A stretch of 64,000 nucleotides of DNA from Arbacia lixula. Taxonomy: Eukaryota > Echinodermata > Echinoidea > Arbacioida > Arbaciidae. Made by a program: the position numbers and the translations under genes. The notes beneath the pieces are model-generated. The model was not told the DNA's origin. It saw only the letters and a list, made by a program, of their open reading frames with translations, and did no database searches. This document shows positions 49,360 through 60,373 of this stretch, piece after piece. Each line of letters begins with the position of its first letter. The first letter of the stretch is position 1. The DNA is taken from positions 4,617,224-4,681,223 of the forward strand of contig OZ022584.1 in NCBI GenBank assembly GCA_963669155.1, read 5' to 3'.

Positions 49360-49562
49360 TTAGCCTAGGTACTAGGCTGTGAGGTGCATGGACACAACCT
49401 AGTCTGTTAAAAACTATGTCTCGTAGCACAGATTATGCTCCAATCCCATCCTCAGAAGGCAGAGGAGCTATGACGTCATTAGGGCGTAGTCTGTGTTACC
49501 AGACATAGTTGTTAACGGACTGAGTTGTGTCCATGTACTTCATAGCCTAGCATCTAGGCTAA
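49360..49562. mobile_element. Foldback MITE, copy 3
   Basis: TTAGCCTAGGTACTAGGCTG at the left, TAGCCTAGCATCTAGGCTAA at the right, and AAACTATGTCT / AGACATAGTT inside. More diverged in the centre than the other two copies. Confidence 0.75.
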
Positions 49563-49739
49563 TATGAAGCAGTCATTCCACCGGGTAAGTTCGCATCAAT
49601 TTCATGCGAGATCATAAAGCTCTTCAGATCTTTGACGAGTCAATTGACATCAATTATTTACTTCTCGTCGCAAATAGAGCTGGAGCACTTTATACGTCAG
49701 AACCATTTCAGTCTGAGAGAATATAATCGTGCAAGAGAA

Positions 49740-49784
<45 letters not shown>

Positions 49785-49816
49785 CAGGGAGAGAGAGAGA
49801 GACAGGGACAAAAAGA

Positions 49817-49859
<43 letters not shown>

Positions 49860-50050
49860 AGAGAGAGACAGGGACAGAAAGACAAAGAGAGAGAGAGAGA
49901 GAGGGGGGGGGGGGAGAAAGAAGAGAGAGAGAGAGAGAGTAATGAGAGAAAGAGAGAGAGAGAGAGATAGAGAGAGAGAGACAGGGAGAGACAGACAGGG
50001 AGAGGTAGACAGAGAGAGACAGGGAGAGAGGGGGGGGGGGGGGGGGGGAG
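49740..50050. repeat. (GA)n microsatellite block with GACAGGGA interruptions and poly-G
   Basis: About 300 bp of AG/GA repeats punctuated by GACAGGGA and runs of G. Generates long Ser-Leu and Glu-Arg open frames on opposite strands that are not genes. Confidence 0.95.
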
Positions 50051-50059
50051 AGATGGGGC

Positions 50060-50600
50060 GGGGTTGAGAGGGAGCCCATATGGGCCCCCAAAAATTGAGG
50101 GATGATATATCATACTTGGAAAGGCAAAATACGAACACATAATCCTTATCCTAACCTCATCCTATCTTATCTTATTCCATCCTATCCTACTCGATCCTAT
50201 CGTATTCCTCAGTACACTCACTTTCATATAATACTGCGGAAACTTACTTAAAAAAAACATTGGTTAATACATTTAAAGATGAACATTTTGTCGTAATTAT
50301 TGTTGTATGGACTCAATTAGGTGGCATTTGTTTATTTGTTAATAAAACGTTTATCATAAAGTCAATACGCCTAATGGATGCATGAATGTTCATAAGCATC
50401 TCAGCTATCATGTGGGTAATTCAAGTTGGAAAAGCCCATATGGGCCCTATATGGGTTTTATATGGCTCAGTCGACACAGAAATAAGACCACACTACCCAT
50501 ATACATACCACATTGGGTTTTATCTGGATCTAGGTGGCACAAACCATGTGGGCCCCATATGGGCTGAATATGGCACATATGGGCCCCAGTAGACCCACAT
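50060..50600. repeat. Repeat with CATATGGGCCC palindromes, copy 1
   Basis: GCCCATATGGGC occurs several times (about 50077, 50434, 50555, 50577), together with CATCTCAGCTATCATGTGGG and GACCACACTACCCATATACA. The same ordered segments occur at 53200-53790. Dispersed, non-coding. Confidence 0.75.
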
Positions 50601-51159
50601 GATTCCCATATCTGCCCCAGATACTTTGCTGTCTGGGTTCCAATTACTGGTTTCTTCCAATCACTGGATTTTTTTTTTGCTGTTGATCGAAGGTCTATAT
50701 TTTAATGGTATAATTTTTAGTCAATTTAACTGGTTGGGCCTGAAATTAGTGACATGCTGTTGTTTAATTTTGATTCGCATCATCCATGCTTATTATTACT
50801 AGAAATAAAGATAGAAAAGAAATTAAAGTGGATTTCAAAAAGAAAAACAAAAACAGGAGGGGGGACGTTGCGGGTTGCTTATATAATATATATAGATATA
50901 GGGAAAAAACTAATAAAAAAAAAATCTAAAAAAAAATCAAAAGATTACGCAATGGTTGCCAGGCGTTCAGGTGTCGTGACTTATGGGCCAAATCAATGGC
51001 CTTTTACCGACTACCATTAGTGCCCTTCTAATATGGCGATCTCGGCCCAAAGCATGTCTCTTCGTAAACTCCTGGAACTCTAGCCGAGGCCCTGACGATT
51101 TAGGGGAGGAAACAAGGCTGATCCCAATCACACGGTGCCAAACCGCAAAAATCCTTGAA

Positions 51160-51250
51160 CCTGTATTAGCGTCAGACGAGATTCGAACCCGTGCGAGGCG
51201 CACGAGTGTGAGCTTACTGCCGGCGTATTAGACCTCTCGACCATAATAGC
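51160..51250 (-). repeat. tRNA-Ser-like SINE head or tRNA pseudogene
   Basis: On the minus strand TGGTCGAGAGG (A box) is followed about 50 bases later by GGGTTCGAATCTC (B box), with an ACGGG/CTCGT T stem and a long variable region as in tRNA-Ser. The acceptor strands do not pair, so it is not a working tRNA; more likely a SINE or tRNA pseudogene. Confidence 0.5.
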
Positions 51251-51384
51251 GTCGGTGCTCAACCGGGAGAATTTAGCCGCTTCATAGTGTTTATGTTAAT
51301 GTTTGCATCCCTCCACGATTAATGTTTTAGCGACCCGTAAGATGTGAATGTATCGTGCCCGAAATCGTTCATACACTATGAGCA

Positions 51385-51455
51385 TGGTCTTTTGTTATGC
51401 GGACATTTCAAAGGGACCCTTTGAAATTTTGTCCGCAGAACAAAAGATCCTGTCC
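51385..51455. repeat. Hairpin (inverted repeat)
   Basis: TCTTTTGTTATGCGGACA, TTTCAAAGGG and CCCTTTGAAA, TTTGTCCGCAGAACAAAAGA form a roughly 30-bp stem with almost no loop. Confidence 0.8.
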
Positions 51456-51933
51456 GTAGTGTCAGTAATATATACAGACCCTTGGTACACACAAAGTCAT
51501 GACCGTATGTATTCAGAGTGCATGCTAAGTTTAATGTGTAGCTTATCGCTGGTTAAACGCTGTATTGTACGACGATATACGGTGGATGTTAGAATGGTGT
51601 TATTTAAGTGTTGCATATATGCCATCGTGCAGGGCTTTTGAATGAGCCGATTTCGCAATGTATTCATAACTTTATCCCTAAGACGCAATGATATTCGCCT
51701 GTACCTGATGATTCAGTTTAAATTGGTGGAATACATATTAGTTTGTGCTACTCTTGAACTTTCCCGCTATCCGCCACCTTAAGAGTCGATGCGGACACGC
51801 CTGTTTCAATCAAGGAAACTGGTCATGTGTGATTTTCTGTGCAACTGGTTTGAACCTTCATGCTGATATGCCGTTGAGCTTGTACCATATCTTCCACCAC
51901 TCTTCTTGTAGAATCGAGAAGATCTTTGTAATT

Positions 51934-52083
51934 ATGAGTTTTAAGCAGTCTCGAACTAAACCCCTGAGCTTGCTCTTGCTGCTCTTGTTTGGTGACATTA
52001 ACATCAACCCTGGCCCTTGCCAACAATCCATTTTCGTAATGTATTCACAATCTTCCCTCCTTATGCTGCCTTGTAACGCGTAG
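51934..52083 (+). CDS. ORF fragment with leucine-rich leader and 2A-like NPGP motif
   Basis: Reads MSFKQSRTKPLS, a run of six Leu, then FGDININPGP, and a stop at 52083 after about 30 more codons. A hydrophobic leucine stretch ending GDxxxNPGP is the form of 2A-like sequences reported at the N terminus of sea-urchin proteins and of CR1/L2-type non-LTR ORFs, where it causes ribosomal skipping. The Glu usual before xNPGP is replaced by Asn, which may weaken it. No endonuclease or NLR domain follows in this frame, so this is most likely the 5' remnant of a LINE. A longer reading in the same frame starts at about 51745. Confidence 0.45.
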   Translation: MSFKQSRTKPLSLLLLLLFGDININPGPCQQSIFVMYSQSSLLMLPCNA

Positions 52084-52760
52084 ATACATTCACATACATT
52101 CATGGTTTCGTGATTCAATTTCAATGGATGGAACGCAATCTGAATCTATTGGTTGTTGTTACTCGGACAAACCTCGAACAAGCTTTGGGGTTACCATTAG
52201 TAACGTACTGTTTGAACGACGTGAATGAAATTTGATTACATAATGAAAATGGTCTGTTAGTGTGGGGATGTGCATACATTACGAAATTGGTGTATTAAAG
52301 AATTAATCTATTATGAATGGACTTTCCATTGGTCTATGATGACCCAAGCCTCATCAAACTACAAGACCTTCAGGTGTTTTAAATAATACGCTGTATTTCG
52401 GATTAGGCAAAGCCCTACTCTGAATAACAAAATAACATCTGTTTTGAGAAATATGTCAACTATGCAGTCTTTACTGGGATTGCATAGCTGATCTTGGTGC
52501 ACACACTGTGATTAAGCCATTTTCGAAATGTATTCACAATTCTCCCTTACTGCGTGGTGACGCGTTATTACATTTACATGTATTTCGTGATTAGAGGAAA
52601 CGCACTCTGAATCTAATTAGTCTTTGCTCCGCGGACAAACCTCGGACAAGCTTTGGGGTTACCATTAGTAACGTTTTGTTTGAACGACGTGAATGAAATT
52701 TGATAACATAATGAAAATAGTCTGTTAGCTTGGGGATGAGCGAAGGGAAATTTTGATGAA
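52050..52760. repeat. Diverged direct duplication (about 220-bp units)
   Basis: TTTGGGGTTACCATTAGTAA, GTTTGAACGACGTGAATGAA and CATAATGAAAA occur in order at about 52180-52275 and again at about 52655-52740. The preceding segments (TTTTCGTAATGTATTCACAA and TTTTCGAAATGTATTCACAA) also match. Confidence 0.85.
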
Positions 52761-53199
52761 ATCGTAAAAAGAATTCGGTCCGTAACTTCTTGGGACACCT
52801 CCGGACACAAAATTGAGGTTAATTCCTTGTAGGTGAAACACTCAATAAACGATTTACAATATAATTGTAAGGAAACCCTATTATTTTAACAACACATATA
52901 GGGATATCTTATCTAAGACTGTGTCGACTAATGAGAATCAACGTTTGTTTCATTTCATTTGATACTTGTCGAATACATGTAATCACTTTTCCTGTTGGTC
53001 TGTTACAAAAATATTTTTGTTTAACTTGCTTCCATGTCTTTATTTCTGCATCAATTGTGATCAAACTTGGTAAAAAGAATCCTTGGGTAATACGACATGT
53101 GGCGTTATGAGGATGATGGGGTCAAACGTCATCTATGGGTCAAATGATATGAGTCCAAGTGCATCATTTTCCTGTTGGTCTGTTACAAAAATGTTAAAG

Positions 53200-53790
53200 G
53201 CCCCATTTGGCCCACCTGGGACCCATCTATATTTTGCACCGTACACCCCATCTGGGGCCCATATGGGCCAAATGGGCCAAAAAATAATAAAATGGAGGGG
53301 TGATATTTGACATAACTAATCATACTTAGATAGGCTACATACGAGCACGTACACAATCCTTACCCTATATATTACTACGGAAATTAAGTGTAATTAGACA
53401 AGAACATTTTGTTGTAATTATTGTTGTCTAAACTCAATTAGGTGGTATTTTTTTTAATAAAACGGTTATTAGAATGTATGCTTAAATATTCCTTTTATCC
53501 AGTTATATGCCGGGTATCTATTCAAGTGTACAAACATATGAAACAAGTCAATAGTCCTAATGCATGCATGAATATTCATGGGCATCTCAGTTATCATGTG
53601 GGTTCAAGGTGGAAAAAAACCCAAATGGGCCCCATTTGGGTTTAATATGAAATAAGACCACAGTGCCCATATACATACCACATGGGGCCCATATGGTTTT
53701 ATTATCTGGGTTCTAGGTGGGACAAACCATATGGGCCCCATATGGGTTGAACATAGTACATATGGGCCCCAGTAGACCCAAGCAGAAGTT
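53200..53790. repeat. Repeat with CATATGGGCCC palindromes, copy 2
   Basis: GGGCCCATATGGGCC (about 53257), AAATGGGCCCCATTTGGG (53622) and CATATGGGCCCCATATGGG (53730) plus the flanking segments listed for copy 1 (GCATCTCAGTTATCATGTGG). Collinear with 50060-50600. Confidence 0.75.
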
Positions 53791-53925
53791 TATTAATTTA
53801 TTAGATTTCGAAGAGGATTTAAACGGGTCGACCAAAACCTAGCGATCTATGTGGCTATCCCTCTCTCAGTGTACCCCTCCCTAACTCTTCTCCCATGTTA
53901 ATTCCCCTCTCACACACTCTCTGTC

Positions 53926-53931
53926 TGTCTG

Positions 53932-54000
<69 letters not shown>
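53926..54000. repeat. (CT)n-(CA)n compound microsatellite
   Basis: Roughly 35 bases of CT repeat joined to about 28 bases of CA repeat. Confidence 0.95.
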
Positions 54001-54001
<1 letters not shown>

Positions 54002-56088
54002 TATACACACGCAAACACACACACGCACATACCCCCAAGTACACACATAATGTATACAAAAAAATTTATCGAGATGGCAGATTGATTACACTTTTAAAGG
54101 AAAGTAACTGCATTTACAAAAATGTAAGAGTTCGAGGAACATATTAATTATCCAGTCACCAAAATCTTCTTCTACTGATAGCGATAGACCTCGCCTCTAT
54201 AAAGGACAACCACAAGGAGCCAGCTGTCCAATATCGCTGGGTTAGTAATTACAAATGATGTCATTTTCTACATCATTATGAAATCAAACTGAGCAATTAT
54301 CAGATTTTCCTCAAAAGAACGTGCTATTAGTGAATAGCCTATGACTGTCCAAGTTCAAAGAAAGAAGACAGAAATAAAACACTTTGATTTTAATATTTTT
54401 TTTATTATATCAACACAATATGTACAAATATACATTTTCATAGAAAATATTTCATCGTTCATCTGTCTATTATTGCACCAGCTCTCTTGAATCCTTTCTG
54501 CTAAGTTACTATTCCAGGTTTGTTCTGACGCTTACTTGACTGCCGTAAACGGCGTCGGACATTGGTGTCGCGAATCGTCTGGTCACATGACCTGCCAGTG
54601 CCCTTCCCACCCTTGATTCAATCCCCAAGTGACGTCAGCAATCTGTAGTCATCATATAACATGCATGGGTCTGAAAGTCAGACTAATCTCTCCGTGGAAT
54701 GAGAAGGTGGACAAATCTCATTCGGGTTTAGTCTGACTCGCAGACCCAGCTCGATGACACAAAAGGCTGTCGGCTTGAGGAGCTTAAATCTGGCGGACCC
54801 TGAACAAATCATGAAATCATTCCACGAGTGACCAGACGCATTTCAGTCTATGATTTGACGCAATCCGTGCAATTCTTTCCTTCCCGTAAGAATGTCTATT
54901 TCCAGTATTAACTGTCATGAAATGGATATATCAGTAATTTCGCGATGTATCAATGCCAACAAACAACATACTAGCTTATCAGTTTCAAGTCAATTGTTTT
55001 GGTGCAGTGCTATCTATGTAACACGAGTGACATAATTTAATTGATTGCTCTGACCTGATTTTTACAGACATTTTGCTGGCTTACTGAAAGTAGAGTCATT
55101 TTTTTGACGAACTCTGGCGTCTTTGGACTATTTGGAAGTGACGTATTATATACGGAAAGCTGATGCATTAATACGTGAACTCTGTATGCACAATTAATAC
55201 ATTATTGCACAGGTAACACATGAGAATGCCATAAAGAAACAGTTATATACCTGACAAGATACAGCTCATGTGCTTTTCTTTCATTTTTCTGTTTTACAGT
55301 CCTCAACAAACGAACGGTCATTTTTGGTTCGTTATTTGTTGCATAAATTGACAGTGAGCGCAAGACAAATGACTGTAAAATCATTTAAATATGATATCCT
55401 TTATGTTCCAATGTCTCACGTTAATTATCAAAACCTGAGGCATAAATTTGAAATTGCTTGAAAATCTTTTTGACACTCTTGTCAAACTTAAATTGATAGA
55501 TTGGTTGATTGATAGATTGGTTGATAGATTGCGTCACTGATTCGTTGATGCGCTGTTGGTGGGCCTACTGAATATGCTAAACGAGACTCCAAAATGACTG
55601 ATGTAACTATATGATATGCTTTGCATTGGTCATGTTGGTGATGACTAGTCAAATAAAGTATTGTTTATATTCGTAATGAAGGCGATGTGGCGTTTAAAAA
55701 CAGATAGTTCCCCTTTCCGCTGTGGTTTGTAACCATGGTAACCGGTTACATTTGAATCGGTCTCCCATTCCCAGATCTGAGAGGAGGAAAACGAAATATA
55801 TCGCAGATTAGGTTCAGCAAGCTCAATTGTAAATATGTTTATATTTCTCAGAGAGGCTTTCTGCCCGAAAATAACAATCGCAATAAAGGTGTAAAATACA
55901 ATGACTTGTATGCCTAAAATTCTATCATTATAAGGGGGGGGGGGGGGTACTGGTATTACAGTGACCGTTGATGAAGCTTTAAACATTGTATTGAGAAGTC
56001 GCAGTACTGCGGGTGGAAGGGGGGGGGGTTGGTTAGTGCTTATGTAGAGAGACAACCGTGTTTGTTCCTGCTTTCCTATTTCCTTTGT
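54001..56088. other. Intergenic sequence downstream of the kinase gene
   Basis: AT-rich with two poly-G runs (55935-55947 and about 56020-56028) and a small inverted repeat around AGTCAGACTAATCTC at 54680-54750. No gene recognised. Confidence 0.4.
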
Positions 56089-56094
56089 TTTATT
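56089..56094 (-). terminator. Polyadenylation signal AATAAA of the kinase gene
   Basis: AATAAA on the minus strand, about 50 bases beyond the TAG stop at 56144-56146. The distance is short but plausible. Confidence 0.5.
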
Positions 56095-56143
56095 AGTTAC
56101 CTTCAATTGAATTTGTATCCAGCTGCGCCCATCACGTGATCAC

Positions 56144-57152
56144 CTAACATGAAGACGAGTCCCCGTCACACCCCTGATCCCCCGCAAACCTCATCCGAAG
56201 AATCTCTTCCATTACCTGAAGAAGGGTGGGCCTCTCGTCTTGACCAGTCTTAGAAACAGCGAGTCCGTAGCTCTGTAAATCTGGGAACTGCATCTCCTCC
56301 CCGATGACCTTGAGGAGTCTCCCAAGAGCGAAGACATCGCTGGACGTAGAGCATGGCTCACCTGCCAGGACACATTCTGGAGCCATGTGCCCGTAGTCCT
56401 CGCCCTCCAGGTAGGCCTTTGTGATCTCGTCATCCACAGGCACTTCCCACGGGTCGGAGATGTCACTGGCGCAACCAAAGTCAACCATCTTCCCTCTCCA
56501 AAGCCCCGCCTCCTCTTCTCGGACTACCAAGATATTGTCTTCCTTGACGTCATTATACAGGAAGCCCCTTGCGTGGATGGCTTGCAGTCCGAGTGCCACA
56601 TCTCCAATGACGTGGAACCACTCATCCCTAGACAGGCAAGGTCCGGTGTTCTCCAAGCAGTCGCTGATGGTGTAGCTAGTTCCATCGGTCTCAGACCCCA
56701 TGAACTCAATGGCCAGACCCGTCCGACAACCAATCACCCTGACTGTACCATAGAGTGCGGGGAACCATGGCAGATCACCCAGGGCCTTCTGGATCCTGAT
56801 CTCATCTCTGAAGAATCCAATGGGAAGGTCCAGGACCTTGAGTGCCACAGGACACTTTGTTTTGGCATGCCGATGAAGGTAAACGGTACCGGACACACCC
56901 GATCCCAGCTCCCGACTTCCGTCCTCATCCCAGCCGATCAGATCAGACATGGACGCTACTGTCTGAGTGGTCAAGCACGGGAGGTTGTCATCGCTATGTT
57001 GAGGTTGGTTGGCTGTGGCGTAGTCTGTGGTTTCAGACGCTGTTAGTTCACCAACAGACTGGATGGAGCTGACTAGTTCATTCGCACCCTGGCAAGATGG
57101 ACGTGGGATTGCTGCACTCACTTCTCTCTGTTGTGATGTGGGTTGCTTGATC
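56144..57152 (-). CDS. Kinase gene exon 8: protein kinase domain
   Basis: Acceptor CTCCACCAG|GATC, stop TAG at 56144-56146. The kinase core is complete in this one exon. Motifs: GSGVSGTVY, PVALKVL, RDEIRIQKAL (alpha-C Glu), FLYNDVKEDNILV, MVDFGCASD, YGHMAPECV, SSDVFALGRLL and DERPTLLQV. The activation segment contains an EGEDYGHMAPE stretch. Most similar in feel to divergent Ser/Thr kinases, but not assigned. Confidence 0.9.
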
Positions 57153-60100
57153 CTGGTGGAGGAAAATCGTAAGAGGAGAGAAGTAAATCAGTGTTACCAC
57201 GGTTACGATTTGTTATAGTCAATCTATTGTTCATCAAATAATTTCTTTACAAATCTTGTTTTTTCTTGCTTTATTTTTCTACATCTTAAACTAGCATATG
57301 TTCATGTTCTCAATCGAGGCTTTCTATTCAAAATAATTTCCCAGATGACCTAATTGTAGCTTGAAGGTCAAGATGGGTCTGTACTGTGCATAATGTCAAA
57401 ATGTAATTTCTAATGGTGAATCATTTAAATTCATGACACTCACCTAGCAGTCTGCTCATCCCTGGCTAAACGCTCCCGATCTCCGGAGACCGACAGATTC
57501 AGATGATCTCCTGTTTTAACTTGCTCTGAGACAGGAGGTCCCTCCTTCTCAATCTGTGCAGACACCCAAGATCCCTTCGACACGGTCTGAGTGGTGCCTG
57601 AAGATGGGTCTTGGAGGGGTTCTTCACGCCAAGGAGGAGTGGCCAGCATAGTCTCGATATCCCCGATGTTGGCCATGATGTTGTCAGATAGGGCCGTCAT
57701 CAGGTCAAGGTCAAAGGTCTGGGTTGACTTTGGTGACACCATTGGCTGTGTCTCATCCTCGTGGGTATTGATATCGGGAGAGAGAGCCGTCATTACATCA
57801 ATGTCAAAGGTCTTGATTGACTTTGGTGACACCATGGGTTGTGTCTCATCCTCGTGGGTCTTAATGTCGGGAGGGAGGGCGGTCATCACATCACAGTCAA
57901 AGGTAGGGGTTGACTTTGGTGACACCATGGGCTGTGTCTTATCATCGTGGGTCTTGATGTTGGGAGGGAGGGCCGTCATCGCATCAAAGTCGAAGGTCGG
58001 GGTTGACTTTGGTGACACCATTGGCTGTGTCTCATCCTCGTGGGTCTTGACGTCGGGAGAGATGGCCGTCATCGCATGAAAGTCAAAGGTCGGGGTTGAC
58101 TTTGGTGACACCATGGGCTGTGTCTCAACCTCGTGGGTCTTGATGTCGGGAGGTAGGGCCGTCATCGCATCAAAGTCAAAGGTCGGGGTTGACTTTGGTG
58201 ACACCATTGGCTGTGTCTCATCCTCGTGGGTCTTGATGTCGGGAGAGAGGGCCGTCATCGCATCAAGGTCAAAGGTCGGGGTTGACTTTGGTGACACCAT
58301 TGGCTGTGTCTCATCCTCGTGGGTCTTGATATCGGGAGAGAGAGCCGTCATCGCATCAAAGTCGAAGGTCGGGGTTGACTTTGGTGACATCATATCCTGT
58401 GTGTCATCCTCGTGGGTCTTGACATCGGGATAGAGAGCCGTCATCGCATCAAAGTCGAAGGTCGGGGTTGACTTTGGTGACATCATATCCTGTGTGTCAT
58501 CCTCGTGGGTCTTGATGTCGGGAGAGAGGGCCGTCATCACATCACAGTCAAAGGTCGGGGTTGACTTTGGTGACATCATTAGCTGTGTCTCATCCTTGTA
58601 GGTAGTGACGTCGGGAGAGATGGCCGTCATCGCATCAAGGTCAAAGGTCGGGGTTGACTTTGGTGACACCATTGGCTGTGTGTCATCCTCGTGGGTCTTG
58701 ATGTCGGGAGAGAGGGTCGTCATCGCATCAAAGTCAAAGGTCGGGGTTGACTTTGGTGACGTCATATCCTGTGTGTCATCCTCGTGGGTCTTGTCGTCGG
58801 GAGAGATGGCCGTCATCGCATCAAAGTCAAAGGTCGGGGTTGACTTTGGTGACACCGTGGGCTGTGTCTCATTCACGTGGGTCTTGATGACCGGAGAGGG
58901 AGACAGTATGAGATCAAGGTCAAAGGTCGGGGTTGATTTTCGTGATGTCATATCCTGTGTCTCATCCCTGTGGGCCTTGACTTTCAGAGAGGGGGTCAAC
59001 ATCAGACCAAGGTCACAGGTCTGAGTTGAGATGGATGACGTCACGGCCTGTGCCTCGCGCTCTTGGCTCTAGGAATTTAAATAAGATAACAATGGACAAA
59101 ATTTCAAAAAGCCACTTATTATCATTACGTTATATCTTTAATGAAAGTTAAACTTAGGTTTATTTTAAAGCTTATTTTATAACTCATCTCAAGAGTGGTT
59201 TGATTCGCTCTTTCATGGGTACTTCATTCTATTCCTTTTATATAACGACAAACATTGGGCTTGTGATTTTATATTTCATATTAGTGTAGTTCTGTATTGG
59301 TCGGGACATTTAGAAATGATTGTACACTTTACACAGTTCTCTTATACTCGTATGTCGCATAAAAATGAATTTCTCTCACAAAATTGCATTTATTGTCAAG
59401 TTAGTTCGTTTATATCATGTTCATGTTTTAATGCACATCTTTATACTTTGCATACCTTAAGCTCTTGCTCTGCCAGCCGCTTCAATTCCCGCTCCTCCGA
59501 GAGGGCTTTCTTGAGCGCGCTGATCTCTCGTCTGGTCTCCCTCCACTCCCCCATCATCTCGGCCACCACGTCCGCTGCGCTGCTACTAGCCCGCTGGATC
59601 CCCATGAAGGCTGCCAGTCCCTGCACATCACACACATAACCAACAGCAGCTTAATACTGACGACCGGTCCATAGGAATATTGGCATGTTCAATTGTTTCA
59701 TTGATTTAAAACAATATATTTCATGCGCCCTATGCTGGTAATATTAGCATAGCATATACAGTATAGAAACAATTACAATAACTCATTCCTTAACATTAGT
59801 TTGTGGGAAGAAACAAAGAATGAATGTGTACTATCGGTGGGGCTATCCCACTTTGTTAAAAGCCAATATGAACAGAAAGTGATCCAAGCTTAGCTACGTA
59901 CTATAGGTGGGGCTAAGAAGGGGTGGAGGCGGGGAGGGGGTCTTTCTTACGTGGAGTGTCTCCTCTGATGATTGGTTCTTCTCCTGCTCCTTGAGGAGAG
60001 CTGTCTCCAGGTGATGCAAACGGTCTCGGGATGCCTTCCATTCTCCTTGGATACCGGAGAGCATCTCAGAATCGTCACGCCCACCTCCTCCGATGCCAAG

Positions 60101-60330
60101 GGAGTCTGCCAAGGTCTGTATGGAGAAAGGCATTTCTTTACATAACTTATCTTGTCTTATCTTACTTGTGATTTATGTATGGCAAACATGGTAAAAATGA
60201 AGCACTTATCATGATTCAGGCAAGAATTTAAAGGGTAAATATATTGAAAGTACAAAGAAGGTGCTCGGACAGAGGAGAGGGGGGGTGGTGAAGGGAGAAA
60301 AATAGAGAGAAATGTAAAGAGAACGGAAGA

Positions 60331-60373
<43 letters not shown>

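Noticed and set aside
49632-50140. Long Glu-Arg and Ser-Leu open frames
   Set aside because: Translations of the (GA)n microsatellite block.
50060-53790. CCATATGG motifs as CArG boxes for SRF
   Set aside because: A CArG box needs six A/T bases between CC and GG; here there are four.
57591-59024. Three long open frames on the + strand with repeats like SKVGVDFGDT
   Set aside because: They are the antisense of the 93-bp coding repeats of kinase exon 7; the minus strand has correct splice sites and joins the kinase.
57444-59068. AGGTC motifs in kinase exon 7 as nuclear-receptor sites
   Set aside because: They follow from the codons of the repeat (Thr-Phe-Asp region) and lack the direct-repeat spacing seen at 16527-16546.
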